A stretch of DNA of 64,000 bases from Herbaspirillum sp. GW103 (GCF_000261365.1 NZ_AJVC01000004.1:806001-870000); one strand, 5' to 3'; positions 40,276 through 54,062 are shown, counted from the stretch's first letter. The notes: generated from the sequence alone by a model not told the origin. Numbers and translations are program-made.

Positions 40276-40895
40276 GCAAAACACGCGCTTTCCAGAGGGG
40301 GGCTGCCCTCTGTCTGGTCGCTCTGCTGGGCGGTTGCGCCACGGCATCACGGAATGCGGTCTCCCCTGGCGCGACCGCACCGGCCTACCAGAGCAGCATC
40401 GAGATCGATGGCCGTATCTCGGTACAGTACGAACAGGATGAGCGTCCGCAATCCCTGCATGGCAGCTTCTTCTGGAAGCAGACCCCGCAGGAGCTGAACC
40501 TGGAGATGTTCTCGCCGCTGGGCCAGACGGTGGCCACCATCAACGTCAAGCCCGGCATCGCCACGCTGGTGCAGTCGGGCCGAGCACCGCAGGTGGCCGC
40601 CGATGTGGATGCGCTGGCCGCGCAATCGCTGGGCTGGCCGCTGCCGGTCTCCGGCATGCGCCAGTGGCTGCAGGGCAGCGGCATCGATGCCAACGGCAAG
40701 CCCTTCGTGGCCAGGGCGGGCGAGAACGACGCCAGCTTCACCACCCGTGATGGCTGGCGCGTCACCTATGCCAACTGGGAAAGCGATGCCGCCAGCGGCC
40801 AGACGCGGCCCAAGCGCATCGACCTGACCCGCAATACCACGCAGGCCGGCAAGGTGGCGATCCGCATCGCCATAGACGGCTGGAAGAAACCCTGA
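40272..40895 (+). CDS. lolB: Outer-membrane lipoprotein receptor LolB
   Basis: A 207-residue lipoprotein that accepts lipoproteins from LolA and inserts them in the outer membrane. It has a lipobox ALLGGC (Cys22), then the LolB core: IDGRISVQYE, SLHGSFFWKQTPQELNLEMFSPLGQTVATI, LGWPLPVSGMRQWLQG and a C-terminal NTTQAGKVAIRIAIDGWKKP. The start overlaps the TPR gene's stop, so translation is coupled. It is 60 bases before ispE. Confidence 0.93.
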   Translation: MSKTRAFQRGAALCLVALLGGCATASRNAVSPGATAPAYQSSIEIDGRISVQYEQDERPQSLHGSFFWKQTPQELNLEMFSPLGQTVATINVKPGIATLVQSGRAPQVAADVDALAAQSLGWPLPVSGMRQWLQGSGIDANGKPFVARAGENDASFTTRDGWRVTYANWESDAASGQTRPKRIDLTRNTTQAGKVAIRIAIDGWKKP

Positions 40896-40955
40896 GAGCC
40901 CTGAGCCCCAGCCCTTCATCCAGCCCGCTCCTCAACTGAAGAATCCGTACCAAGC

Positions 40956-41825
40956 ATGACCACCACCCTCACCGCCTGCCCGGCGCCGGCCAAGCTCAAC
41001 CTGTTCCTGCACGTGACCGGTCGTCGTGCGGACGGCTATCACCTGCTGCAATCGGCCTTCCAGCTCATCGACCGTTGCGACACGCTCGACTTCAGTCTGC
41101 GTGAGGATGGGCAGATCCGCCGTACCAATGAGGTCGCCGGCGTGCCCGAGCAATCCGACCTGGTCATCCGCGCCGCGCACCTGCTGCGCCAGGCCAGCGG
41201 CCAGCAGCACCTGGGCGCCGACATCACGGTGCACAAGCTGCTGCCCATGGGCGGCGGTGTCGGTGGCGGTTCTTCCGATGCGGCCACGACGCTGCTGGTC
41301 TTGAATCATCTATGGAAATGCGGCTACAATCGCGCCTCGCTGATGGAGATGGGCTTGAAGCTGGGTGCCGATGTTCCCTTCTTCCTGTTCGGTCGCAATG
41401 CTTTCGCCGAAGGTGTGGGCGAAGAATTGTCGGCACTGCGTACGGCAGATTGCTGGTATGTGGTGATCGAACCGGGCGTATCTGTTCCAACTTCGATAAT
41501 TTTTTCTTCAAAGTTGTTGACAAGGGATACGCAACCCGTCAGAATAACGGACTTTCCTGATGCGACGAAACAAGTTGCTTCCAGCTTCGGGAAGAACGAT
41601 CTGGAAATGGTGGCAAGTGCACATTTCCCCGAAGTGGCAGCGGCAGTCGAGTGGCTGGGCAAATTCGGGAGTGCAAGGATGACCGGATCTGGCGCCTGTG
41701 TGTTTTGTGCATTCGAACACGAACATGAGGCAGACGAAGTGCTCAAGCAGTTGCCTTCGCGCTGGATCGGCTGGAAAGCCAAAGCGATGCAGGAACATCC
41801 TCTCGCCCATTTAGTGCAGTCGTGA
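40956..41825 (+). CDS. ispE: 4-diphosphocytidyl-2-C-methyl-D-erythritol kinase
   Basis: A 289-residue GHMP kinase of the MEP isoprenoid pathway. N-terminal [28 protein letters not shown] and the ATP-binding [17 protein letters not shown] are unmistakable; a later [20 protein letters not shown] and TGSGACVF complete the set. From about 41480 the codons become AT-richer than in the first part and in neighbouring genes, and a promoter-like sequence lies inside at 41517-41545. It is followed by tRNA-Gln and prs. Confidence 0.96.
   Translation: MTTTLTACPAPAKLNLFLHVTGRRADGYHLLQSAFQLIDRCDTLDFSLREDGQIRRTNEVAGVPEQSDLVIRAAHLLRQASGQQHLGADITVHKLLPMGGGVGGGSSDAATTLLVLNHLWKCGYNRASLMEMGLKLGADVPFFLFGRNAFAEGVGEELSALRTADCWYVVIEPGVSVPTSIIFSSKLLTRDTQPVRITDFPDATKQVASSFGKNDLEMVASAHFPEVAAAVEWLGKFGSARMTGSGACVFCAFEHEHEADEVLKQLPSRWIGWKAKAMQEHPLAHLVQS
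41517..41545 (+). promoter_or_regulatory. Probable promoter inside ispE for tRNA-Gln/prs
   Basis: Consensus -35 TTGACA (41517-41522), 17-bp spacer, -10 CAGAAT (41540-41545), with an AT-rich stretch just upstream (GATAATTTTTTCTTCAAAG). It points towards tRNA-Gln and prs. Local codon choice in ispE is bent to AT here, as if the promoter were under selection. Confidence 0.55.
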
Positions 41826-41909
41826 TAAAGAATTGAAATTGAGAATTGGTTTGACGAAGACGCAGCGCCTGATGATGAGCGCGCCGGCACGGCAAACAGC
41901 AAGTTGCGT

Positions 41910-41986
41910 AGGGGAATCGCCAAGCTGGTTAAGGCACCGGATTTTGATTCCGGCATTCCAAGGTTCGAATCCTTGTTCCCCTGCCA
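41910..41986 (+). tRNA. tRNA-Gln (anticodon TTG)
   Basis: A 77-nt cloverleaf: acceptor AGGGGAA / TTCCCCT with an A1-T72 pair and discriminator G, D-arm GCCAAGCTGGTTAAGGC, anticodon stem-loop CCGGA-TTTTGAT-TCCGG (TTG), T-arm AGGTTCGAATCCT and encoded CCA. A weak first base pair is typical for tRNA-Gln. It lies between ispE and prs, a common betaproteobacterial position. Confidence 0.97.
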
Positions 41987-41994
41987 TTTAATTC

Positions 41995-42090
41995 GGACAG
42001 GCCTTTCATTGAGGCCCGGGTCCAGTCAGAAAAATAAGCCGTCAATGTGAGACCGAACAAGTCAAGCATTGTCGGCTTTTCGACTTTTTA
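41995..42090 (+). promoter_or_regulatory. Two hairpins in the prs leader, the second terminator-like
   Basis: Hairpin 1: GGAC-a-GGCCT (41995-42004) with AGGCC-cgg-GTCC (42012-42023). Hairpin 2: AAGCCG-t-CAATG (42036-42047) with CATTG-t-CGGCTT (42067-42078), followed by TT, CGA and TTTTT. The second looks like a terminator only about 30 bases before the prs ATG, so it either ends tRNA-Gln transcripts or attenuates prs. Confidence 0.55.
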
Positions 42091-42114
42091 ACGATTGCAT
42101 TCAGGGATACCCAC

Positions 42115-43065
42115 ATGGCACTTGAGAACCTGATGGTTTTTACGGGCAACGCCAACCCCGAACTGGCGCGCGGCGTCGCTGAGAAACTCGGTATCCCGCT
42201 GGGCAAGGCCAACGTTTCCAAGTTCTCCGACGGCGAAGTCATGGTCGAGATCAATGAAAACGTTCGCGGCAAGGACGTCTTCGTGTTGCAGTCCACCTGC
42301 GCACCGACCAATGACAATCTGATGGAAATCATGATCATGGTCGACGCCTTGAAGCGCGCATCGGCCGGTCGCATCACCGCCGCCATCCCCTACTTCGGCT
42401 ATGCCCGCCAGGACCGCCGCCCGCGTTCGGCGCGGGTTGCCATCTCGGCCAAGGTCGTGGCCAACATGCTGCAGGAAGCCGGCGTCGAACGCGTCCTGAT
42501 CATGGATCTGCACGCAGACCAGATCCAGGGTTTCTTCGATATCCCGGTGGACAACATCTACGCCTCGCCGATCCTGCTGGGTGACCTGGTCAACAAGAAC
42601 TACGACGACCTGCTGGTCGTGTCGCCCGACGTCGGCGGCGTGGTGCGCGCCCGTGCGCTGGCCAAGCGCCTGAACTGCGACCTGGCCATCATCGACAAGC
42701 GCCGTCCGAAGGCCAACGTCTCCGAAGTGATGAACATCATCGGTGAAGTCGAAGGCCGCAACTGCGTCATCATGGATGACATGGTCGATACCGCCGGCAC
42801 CCTGACCAAGGCAGCTGAAGTGTTGAAGGAACGTGGCGCCAAGAAGGTCGTGGCTTACTGTACGCACCCGGTGCTGTCGGGTCCGGCCATCGATCGCATC
42901 GCCAATTCGCCGCTGGATGAACTGGTCGTTACCGACACCATCCCGCTCTCGCCTGCTGCACGCGGCTGCCCGAAGGTGCGTCAGCTGACCTGCGCCGACC
43001 TGCTGGCCGAGACCTTCAAGCGCATCACCAAGGGTGACTCGGTGATGTCGCTGTTTGCTGAATAA
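42115..43065 (+). CDS. prs: Ribose-phosphate pyrophosphokinase (PRPP synthetase)
   Basis: A 316-residue enzyme making PRPP from ribose 5-phosphate and ATP, used by purine, pyrimidine, His and Trp synthesis (TrpD above is one consumer). Class I signatures: [20 protein letters not shown], the ATP/metal loop [31 protein letters not shown] with the metal-binding DLHA, and the PRPP motif [13 protein letters not shown]. Start and length are standard. A strong terminator follows. Confidence 0.97.
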   Translation: MALENLMVFTGNANPELARGVAEKLGIPLGKANVSKFSDGEVMVEINENVRGKDVFVLQSTCAPTNDNLMEIMIMVDALKRASAGRITAAIPYFGYARQDRRPRSARVAISAKVVANMLQEAGVERVLIMDLHADQIQGFFDIPVDNIYASPILLGDLVNKNYDDLLVVSPDVGGVVRARALAKRLNCDLAIIDKRRPKANVSEVMNIIGEVEGRNCVIMDDMVDTAGTLTKAAEVLKERGAKKVVAYCTHPVLSGPAIDRIANSPLDELVVTDTIPLSPAARGCPKVRQLTCADLLAETFKRITKGDSVMSLFAE

Positions 43066-43078
43066 GATTTTGCATTCG

Positions 43079-43112
43079 CCTCGCTGCGTTTTTTCGTAGC
43101 GAGGTTTTTTCG
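43079..43112 (+). terminator. Terminator of prs
   Basis: 10-bp stem CCTCGCTGCG / CGTAGCGAGG (one G-U), loop of six T, followed by six T and CG. Confidence 0.92.
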
Positions 43113-43113
43113 T

Positions 43114-43183
43114 ATTCCCTGGTCGCGGGGAATATTTATCTCACGGGGCAACCGTCCATGGAATGATTCCACGACGAGCCCCG
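43114..43183 (+). promoter_or_regulatory. Structured leader of rplY
   Basis: Two stems: ATTCCC (43114-43119) / GGGAAT (43128-43133); and a long one of stacked helices, CGGGGC (43144) / GCCCCG (43178), CGTC (43153) / GACG (43173) and TGGAAT / ATTCCA (43159-43171), giving 16 base pairs with small internal loops. It ends 8 bases before the GGAG ribosome site. Ribosomal protein leaders of this kind often mediate autoregulation; no described family is recognised. Confidence 0.5.
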
Positions 43184-43202
43184 CCAACATTGGAGTTATC
43201 AC

Positions 43203-43811
43203 ATGAAAGTCATCGCCTTTCCGCGTAATGAACAGGGCACCGGAGCGAGCCGCCGCCTGCGTCGCGCGGGTCAAACCCCGGGTATCGTCTACGGTGGCAC
43301 CGCTGCACCGACCAACATCGCTGTTGACCACAACGCGCTGTACCACGCCCTGAAGAAGGAAACCTTCCACTCGTCCATCCTGGACCTGGAAATCGACGGC
43401 AAGGTCGAGCAAGTGCTGCTGCGTGACTTCCAAGTCCACGCGTTCAAGCAACTGGTCCTGCACGTTGACTTCCAACGCGTGGATGCTTCCCAGAAGCTGC
43501 ACACCAAGGTGCCCCTGCACTTCGTGAACGCTGAAGTCTCGCCGGCCGTCAAGCTGCACGGCGGCATCATCAGCCACGTGGCTGCTGAACTGGACGTGAC
43601 CTGCCTGCCGAAGAACCTGCCTGAGTTCATCGAAGTCGACCTGGCCAAGCTGGATGTCGGTCAATCGATCCACCTGGCTGACCTGAAGCTGCCCAACGGC
43701 GTGACCGCCGTGACCCAGGAAAACCTGACCATCGCCACCGCCACCGTGCCGGCTGGTCAAGTGGCTGCTGAAGGTGAAGCTGCTGCAGGCGGCGCTGAAG
43801 AAGCCAAGTAA
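43203..43811 (+). CDS. rplY: Ribosomal protein L25 (Ctc/general stress form)
   Basis: A 202-residue long-form L25: an N-terminal 5S rRNA-binding domain (1-95: [44 protein letters not shown]) and the C-terminal TL5/Ctc domain (about 100-190), ending in an Ala/Glu/Gly tail. It binds loop E of 5S rRNA in the 50S subunit. The start at 43203 follows TTGGAG. pth, which usually follows rplY, is absent; a terminator comes next. Confidence 0.95.
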   Translation: MKVIAFPRNEQGTGASRRLRRAGQTPGIVYGGTAAPTNIAVDHNALYHALKKETFHSSILDLEIDGKVEQVLLRDFQVHAFKQLVLHVDFQRVDASQKLHTKVPLHFVNAEVSPAVKLHGGIISHVAAELDVTCLPKNLPEFIEVDLAKLDVGQSIHLADLKLPNGVTAVTQENLTIATATVPAGQVAAEGEAAAGGAEEAK

Positions 43812-43831
43812 TTCGCTTTTTCCGCTGCAAG

Positions 43832-43866
43832 AAAAAACCCGCCAATTTGCGTTGGCGGGTTTTTTC
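43832..43866 (+). terminator. Terminator of rplY
   Basis: Stem AAAACCCGCCAA / TTGGCGGGTTTT with loop TTTGCG, and A and T runs at the two sides. Confidence 0.92.
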
Positions 43867-43883
43867 GTTAACGGGCTCTGATG

Positions 43884-43923
43884 CTAGAACCCATTTCATA
43901 AATAGGCGTGAGATGCGTTCTAG
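43884..43923. repeat. Imperfect 14-bp inverted repeat of unknown origin
   Basis: CTAGAACCCATTTC (43884-43897) pairs with GAGATGCGTTCTAG (43910-43923) at 12 of 14 positions, loop of 12. The arm sequence has the look of an insertion-sequence terminal repeat or REP element, but no transposase is nearby. It lies between rplY and the flotillin-like gene. Confidence 0.45.
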
Positions 43924-43979
43924 ATGGGGGAGATGAGCTGACTCGATATCAAGCTTCTCTTCTCTCCACTTCTTTCCCT

Positions 43980-45440
43980 TCATTTTTCTGCGGCCTCACC
44001 GGCCAATGCTGCCGCCGCAGGATTCCGGGTCGCGGCCCCGACCAGCGCGCCGGTAGTGCCCCCCTTGGCCAGCAGCGGCGCCACGTGATCGAGGAACTGC
44101 TTGCCCTCCGGCGTCTGGCTCAGGGCGGCGAGCATACCGGTCAGCTTGGTGCCGCCGGCAGGCGTAAAGAGGTCGCCCAACTTGGCCACGCCCTGCTGCA
44201 TGTCGCCGGCATTGGCGATCACCTTCAGGTCCGCGTGCTGCATGGCGCGTGCCATTTCGATACCGACGTCACGTCCCACTTCGACCTGCTTGATAGTGAT
44301 CAGGTATTGCTGGTAACCGGCATTGGCACCGATCTCCTTGGCCAGCTGGATCTGCGTGGTCACGGGCGCCATCAGCATGGCCTGCTCGGCGGCGGCGGCG
44401 GCCTCACCACGTGCGCGCACACCATCGGCTTCCTTGAGCGCAGCGGCGAGGTCACCCTCGGCCCGGGTGGTGACCGCCTGCTTCTGGGCGTCAGCATTGA
44501 TGACCTGCACCTGCTTCTGGGCATCCGCATTGACCACCGCCACCTGCTTCTCCTGCTCGGCCCGCACCGCCGCCACATCGCGTGCGATTTCGGCGCCGCG
44601 TACTTCCTGCACCTTCTTCACATCCATGTCGCGCTCGGTGGTGGTCTTGGCAGCGGCCTTGATTTCCTGCTGGGCCTGCTCGTTGGCGATACCGACCTGC
44701 TTTTCCTTTTCCGCCGTACGCAAGCCAATCTGCTGGGCCGCATCCTGACGCTGCACTTCCACGGTCCGCTTGGCATCAATCTCGGCCAGCTCTGCCTGAC
44801 GCTGGTTTTCGGCGACCTTGACCCGGCTTTCCATCTCGATGCGCGACTTTTCCTTGGCCATCACGTTGTTGATGACGGTGCTGCCATTGGCGTCGCGCAG
44901 GTCCATGAATTCAATGGTCTTCACCGGCAGCACGCCCCATTGCGAGATTTGCTCCTGTACCTCCATCGTGAATTGCGCGCCCAGTTCGGCGCGCGACTGC
45001 ATGATGTCTTCCAGCGCATTGGTGGCCAGCACGCGACGCACCGCGCCCTGCAGCACAGCCTTGAGATCGGTGTGCAAGGCATCGAAGGTAGCTACGCGTT
45101 GCGCCGCCGTCTCGGCATTGTCGACGCGGAAGAAGGCCACGGCATCGATGACGAAGGGCAGACGCTCCTTGTCATAGGCTTCGTAGTTGTTCAGCGCGAC
45201 CTGGAAAATGCTCTCGGGGAATTCGGTCACCGTGATGCCTAGTTTGGGCACCCAACTGGGCCAAGCGTAGTAGGTATTGCCGGCGGGCTTGCCGCGTCCG
45301 TAGGGGGTGCTTGAATGCGAGGTCTGCACGATGTGGACCATGTTGGTCGGCACCACGCGGCGCAGCGTGATGGCGATGATTAGAACCAGCAGCAGAATGG
45401 CCGCGACGGCCACGATCAGACTTAACTCCAGGATACTCAT
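43980..45440 (-). CDS. Flotillin-like SPFH-domain membrane protein
   Basis: A 486-residue protein: one N-terminal membrane helix (about 5-27, LSLIVAVAAILLLVLIIAI), an SPFH/band 7 domain (about 30-200) and a long flotillin coiled-coil rich in Ala, Glu, Gln and Lys (about 205-370, with repeats such as VVNADAQKQVQVINADAQKQ), then a C-terminal oligomerisation region. FloT/YuaG homologues organise membrane microdomains. No NfeD-family partner is adjacent. It converges with rplY, and a promoter-like sequence lies at 45562-45589. Confidence 0.9.
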   Translation of the reverse strand: MSILELSLIVAVAAILLLVLIIAITLRRVVPTNMVHIVQTSHSSTPYGRGKPAGNTYYAWPSWVPKLGITVTEFPESIFQVALNNYEAYDKERLPFVIDAVAFFRVDNAETAAQRVATFDALHTDLKAVLQGAVRRVLATNALEDIMQSRAELGAQFTMEVQEQISQWGVLPVKTIEFMDLRDANGSTVINNVMAKEKSRIEMESRVKVAENQRQAELAEIDAKRTVEVQRQDAAQQIGLRTAEKEKQVGIANEQAQQEIKAAAKTTTERDMDVKKVQEVRGAEIARDVAAVRAEQEKQVAVVNADAQKQVQVINADAQKQAVTTRAEGDLAAALKEADGVRARGEAAAAAEQAMLMAPVTTQIQLAKEIGANAGYQQYLITIKQVEVGRDVGIEMARAMQHADLKVIANAGDMQQGVAKLGDLFTPAGGTKLTGMLAALSQTPEGKQFLDHVAPLLAKGGTTGALVGAATRNPAAAALAGEAAEK

Positions 45441-45561
45441 ACCTCTCCTTGTGGATGAAATGACGGGCCGTCGTGGGTCAGCCCGAAAAACAGAGAAGGC
45501 GTGCAGCCTGTGCCTGATTGGCCAGTGGTCTTATGCGCAACGCAAGCTCTGCGGGATTCTC

Positions 45562-45589
45562 ATCTTACAGGAGATTTTCCTCAACGCAA
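45562..45589 (-). promoter_or_regulatory. Probable promoter of the flotillin-like gene
   Basis: Minus strand: -35 TTGCGT (45584-45589), 16-bp spacer, -10 TAAGAT (45562-45567). It gives a leader of about 115 nt. The 223-bp gap 45441-45663 holds nothing else. Confidence 0.45.
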
Positions 45590-45663
45590 CTTTTCAAAAC
45601 AAGCGGAAATGGCAGGACGCCAAAAGTGCGCCGCCCGATGCGGACCGGCGCAACATCAGCAAA

Positions 45664-47460
45664 TTATTTACTACTGTTGAGCCAGGCCTTGCGCAGACGC
45701 AGCACCGCCACCGGCTTGGCCAGCGCCTTGAGCGTGACCTGCGGTGCGGTATCGGACTTGAGCCTGAGGCTGAATTCCATCAGCTCATCGCGGCGGAAGG
45801 CGTGGATGCGCACGGTGTCGTTGATGCGATAGCGTGCCAGCAGACCGTCGGGGCCCGAGGCCGGTACGCGCAGGCCATCGATGGCCACCAGTTTGTCGCC
45901 CGCCGACAGCCCCGCCAGCATCGCCGGGCCACCCTCATACACCGCAGCCAGCTTGGCATCGCCACCTTCCTTGCCGATGCGCGCGCCGAGCCAGGGCTTG
46001 GCATCGGCCGGCAGGCTGGCTTCATAGGCCACGCCGAAGGCAGGCAGCAGATCCTCCAGCGGCACGTCCTCGGTGCCACGGATGTGACGGTCATGGAAGC
46101 GCCTCAGATCGGCACCGCTCAATTGCTCCATCAGGGCCAGAATCTCATCTTCCGGAACACCCTGCGCCTTGCCGTTGTAGAAGTCGCGCCCATAGCGCGC
46201 CCACAGGCCGCGCATCACATCATCCAGCGAGCGTCGCCCACGGGTCTGGGCGCGGATGGTCAGGTCCAGTCCCAGCGCCACCAGCGAACCCTTGGTGTAG
46301 TAGCTGACGATGGCATTGCTGGCATTCTCATCCTGGCGGTAATACTTCACCCAGGCATCGAAACTGGACTCGGCCACGCTCTGCTTCTTGCGCCCGGTCC
46401 CGCGCAACACGCCGGTGACGGTCTTGCCGAGCAGCTTGAGGTAATTGTCGATATCGATGACACCGGTGCGCACCAGGAACAGATCGTCGTAATAACTGGT
46501 GAAACCCTCGAAGAGCCACAGCAGCGAAGTATAGTTTTCCTGGCGCAGGTCGTAGGGAGCGAACACTGCGGGCTTGATGCGCTTGACGTTCCAGGTGTGG
46601 AAATACTCATGGCTGCACAGGCCCAGGTAAGTGCGGTAGCCATCGGTCTGCTCCGGCTTGCCCTTGACCGGCAGGTCGGCGCGCGAGCAGATCAGCGCGG
46701 TCGAGGCGCGATGCTCCAGGCCGCCATAGCCATCGCCCACGGCCAGCGTCATGAAGACGTAGCGATCCATGGGCGCACGCTTGCTGCGCGGCTCGAAGAA
46801 GGCGATCTGGGCCTCGCAGATCTTCTTGAGGTCGTCGCACAGGCGAGCCATGTCGAGATTGGGGACGCGGCCCGTGATGACCACATCATGTGGCACGCCA
46901 TGGGCCTGGAAGGTGGCCAATGCGAAGTCACCGATTTCTACCGGATGATCGATCAGTGCATCGTAGTTCGGTGCGACGTAAGTCCCGAAACCATAGCGCT
47001 TGGCCTTGAGTTCCGGCATGGCCGTGGCCACGCGCCAGCGCTTGAAGTCCTCCCCTTCCGGACGGACGATATCGACCACCTGCTCACCATCCTCGAAACC
47101 ATGCGCGGCCAGGAAGACGCTGGTGCCATTGAAGAAGCCATGCGTACGGTCCAGGTGGGCCGTGCGCACCGACAAGTCCCAGGCATACACCTGATAGTGC
47201 AGCGTGAGCGCGCCCTTGCAGGGCGCGGCTTGCCAGGTGTGCTTGTCCAGCTTCTTCACTGCCACCTTGCGGCCATTGGATTGACCACGCAGTTGCACAA
47301 TGTTCTTGCCGAACTCGCGGATCATGTAGCTGCCCGGAATCCAGGCCGGCAGCGAGAACAGCTGCCCGTCGGCGGCCGGCGGATCGACCGTGATGCTGAC
47401 GTCGTAAAGGTGGGAAGCTGGATCGAGGGACGTGATGCTATAACGGATCGGAGTTGCCAT
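45664..47460 (-). CDS. M61-family glycyl-type aminopeptidase with PDZ domain
   Basis: A 598-residue zinc peptidase. The N-terminal beta domain (1-180, LPAWIPGSYMIREFGKNI) precedes the thermolysin-like domain with HEYFHTWNVKRI (zinc-binding HExxH at 284-288) and the downstream Glu in LLWLFEGFTSYYDD. The C-terminal PDZ domain (about 480-580) contains WLGARIG and GLSAGDKLVAIDGLRV. M61 enzymes prefer Gly/Ala N-termini. No signal peptide is visible, so a cytoplasmic location is likely. Its stop is 224 bases before the flotillin start. Confidence 0.92.
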   Translation of the reverse strand: MATPIRYSITSLDPASHLYDVSITVDPPAADGQLFSLPAWIPGSYMIREFGKNIVQLRGQSNGRKVAVKKLDKHTWQAAPCKGALTLHYQVYAWDLSVRTAHLDRTHGFFNGTSVFLAAHGFEDGEQVVDIVRPEGEDFKRWRVATAMPELKAKRYGFGTYVAPNYDALIDHPVEIGDFALATFQAHGVPHDVVITGRVPNLDMARLCDDLKKICEAQIAFFEPRSKRAPMDRYVFMTLAVGDGYGGLEHRASTALICSRADLPVKGKPEQTDGYRTYLGLCSHEYFHTWNVKRIKPAVFAPYDLRQENYTSLLWLFEGFTSYYDDLFLVRTGVIDIDNYLKLLGKTVTGVLRGTGRKKQSVAESSFDAWVKYYRQDENASNAIVSYYTKGSLVALGLDLTIRAQTRGRRSLDDVMRGLWARYGRDFYNGKAQGVPEDEILALMEQLSGADLRRFHDRHIRGTEDVPLEDLLPAFGVAYEASLPADAKPWLGARIGKEGGDAKLAAVYEGGPAMLAGLSAGDKLVAIDGLRVPASGPDGLLARYRINDTVRIHAFRRDELMEFSLRLKSDTAPQVTLKALAKPVAVLRLRKAWLNSSK

Positions 47461-47548
47461 TGCGATGTGCGTAGGAGTGGTGCCGACGTGCGGCGATGGG
47501 CCATTTTACACGCGCCGCCGCACCGCATGGGACGCTGGCCGGGGGACG

Positions 47549-47583
47549 AAAAAAAACCCGGACCGACTTGCGTCGTTCCGGGT
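47549..47583 (-). terminator. Terminator of gltBD
   Basis: Minus strand: ACCCGGA-a-CGAC, loop GCAA, GTCG-g-TCCGGGT, then eight T. It lies 107 bases after the gltD stop. Confidence 0.92.
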
Positions 47584-47620
47584 CCAGAGTCACACAAACT
47601 TTCTGCACTACTTTTTAAAC

Positions 47621-47656
47621 CATATAAATCATATAAAACATATAAATCATATGAAA
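47621..47656. repeat. Four tandem 9-bp repeats CATATAAAW
   Basis: CATATAAAT, CATATAAAA, CATATAAAT, CATATGAAA in direct succession, followed by CAT; equivalently two 18-bp units differing by one base. It is an AT-only island in GC-rich DNA, between the gltD stop and its terminator, and so part of the gltBD 3' untranslated RNA. Confidence 0.85.
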
Positions 47657-47690
47657 CATCCGGCGCACATCGCCGGGGCAGCCAAGCGCA

Positions 47691-49154
47691 TCAGCGCGGC
47701 AGCAGCGAAGAACCCATCAGGAACTCATCGACTGCACGTGCGCACTGGCGACCTTCGCGGATCGCCCACACCACCAGCGACTGGCCACGACGCATGTCAC
47801 CGGCCGCAAAGACCTTGTCCACCGAAGTCTTGTAGCAGCCTTCGCCATCGGTAGTGGCCTTGGCATTGCCGCGCGCATCCTTCTCGACGCCGAAGGCATC
47901 CAGTACCTGCTGCACCGGCGAGACGAAGCCCATGGCCAGCAGCACTAGGTCAGCCTTGATCTCGAATTCCGAATCGGGCACTTCGACCATCTTGCCGTCC
48001 TTGAACTCGACGCGCGCAGCGATGAGCTTCTCGACCTTGCCGCCCTTGCCTTCCAGTCGCTTGGTGGTCACTGCGAAGTCACGTGCGCAACCCTCCTCGT
48101 GGGAGGAAGAGGTGCGCAGCTTGATCGGCCAGTATGGCCAGACCAGCGGCTTGTTTTCGGACTCCGGCGGTTGCGGCATCAGTTCGAACTGGGTCACCGA
48201 AGCCGCACCATGACGGTTGGAGGTACCGACGCAGTCGGAGCCGGTGTCGCCACCGCCGATGACGACCACGTTCTTGCCGGTGGCCATGATCTGGTTCTTC
48301 AGTTTGTCGCCGGCATTGACCTTGTTCTGCAGCGGCAGGAAATCCATGGCGAAATGCACGCCCTTGAGTTCGCGGCCCGGCACCGGCAGGTCACGCGGGG
48401 ACTCGGCGCCACCGGCGATGACGACGGCATCGAATTCCTTCTTCAGTTCTTCGGGAGTGACGGTTTCCTTGGACCAGTTGTTGACGGTCTCGGGGAATTC
48501 CTTGCCGACGAAAACGCCGGTGCGGAAGCTCACGCCTTCGGCCTTCATCTGTTCCACGCGCAGGTCGATGTGCGACTTTTCCATCTTGAAGTCGGGGATG
48601 CCATAACGCAGCAGGCCGCCGACGCGGTCATTCTTCTCGAACACGGTCACGTCGTGACCGGCGCGCGCCAGCTGCTGGGCAGCGGCCAGGCCGGCAGGAC
48701 CGGAGCCGACCACGGCGACCTTCTTGCCGGTCTTGACCGCAGCAGGTTGCGGCACGACCCAGCCGTTTTCCCAGCCCTTGTCGATGATGAAGTGCTCGAT
48801 CGACTTGATGCCCACGGCGTCATTGTTGATGCCCAGGGTGCAGGCAGCTTCGCAGGGTGCCGGGCAGATGCGACCGGTGAACTCGGGGAAGTTGTCGGTC
48901 TGGTGCAGGGTGTCCAGGGCTTCCTTGTAGTTGCCGCGATAGACCAGATCATTCCAGTCGGGAATGATGTTGTTGACCGGGCAGCCGTTGTTGCAGAAGG
49001 GGATGCCGCAGTCCATGCAGCGCGCGCCCTGAATCTTGGCGTCGGCGTCGCTGAGGTGCAGGACGAATTCCTTGTAATGCTTGGTACGCGCGGCAGGTGC
49101 CTCGCTGGCCTCTTTCAGGCGCTGGTACTCCATGAAACCGGTTGCTTTTCCCAT
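47691..49154 (-). CDS. gltD: Glutamate synthase small (beta) subunit
   Basis: A 487-residue NADPH-oxidising subunit passing electrons to GltB for 2-oxoglutarate amination. N-terminal Fe-S cysteines are in [14 protein letters not shown] and [16 protein letters not shown] binding at [33 protein letters not shown] site at [22 protein letters not shown] and the final FAD block [18 protein letters not shown]. It is 110 bases after gltB in the same transcript. Confidence 0.96.
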   Translation of the reverse strand: MGKATGFMEYQRLKEASEAPAARTKHYKEFVLHLSDADAKIQGARCMDCGIPFCNNGCPVNNIIPDWNDLVYRGNYKEALDTLHQTDNFPEFTGRICPAPCEAACTLGINNDAVGIKSIEHFIIDKGWENGWVVPQPAAVKTGKKVAVVGSGPAGLAAAQQLARAGHDVTVFEKNDRVGGLLRYGIPDFKMEKSHIDLRVEQMKAEGVSFRTGVFVGKEFPETVNNWSKETVTPEELKKEFDAVVIAGGAESPRDLPVPGRELKGVHFAMDFLPLQNKVNAGDKLKNQIMATGKNVVVIGGGDTGSDCVGTSNRHGAASVTQFELMPQPPESENKPLVWPYWPIKLRTSSSHEEGCARDFAVTTKRLEGKGGKVEKLIAARVEFKDGKMVEVPDSEFEIKADLVLLAMGFVSPVQQVLDAFGVEKDARGNAKATTDGEGCYKTSVDKVFAAGDMRRGQSLVVWAIREGRQCARAVDEFLMGSSLLPR

Positions 49155-49264
49155 TTTCCTCTCACATTCTCGCTAAGGATGCGGCGGGCTGCGCTCTCAC
49201 TCTCGGTGGCGCCACGCCCGCCGGCGTGCTTGATTGATTAGTCCGATCGATGCCTGGCTGAAGA

Positions 49265-53941
<4,677 letters not shown>

Positions 53942-53976
53942 AACGGAACTCCACCACATTGACAGTAAGGATTTGA

Positions 53977-54005
53977 AGAATAGTGCACTGCACCCAATAG
54001 TTCAA
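53977..54005 (-). promoter_or_regulatory. Promoter of gltBD
   Basis: Minus strand: -35 TTGAAC (54000-54005), 17-bp spacer, -10 TATTCT (53977-53982), about 30 nt of leader. The spacer contains the palindrome GTGCAGTGCAC, a possible regulator site. Confidence 0.6.
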
Positions 54006-54062
54006 TGAAAATAATTAGGGTCTGAGTGCAATTTAAATCCACAATATTTTCAGGATTTTTAA

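Noticed and set aside
43943-43956. TCGATATCAAGCTT, as in common plasmid polylinkers (vector contamination?)
   Set aside because: Only 14 bases match, the flanking sequence is not vector, and the surroundings run smoothly into chromosomal genes.
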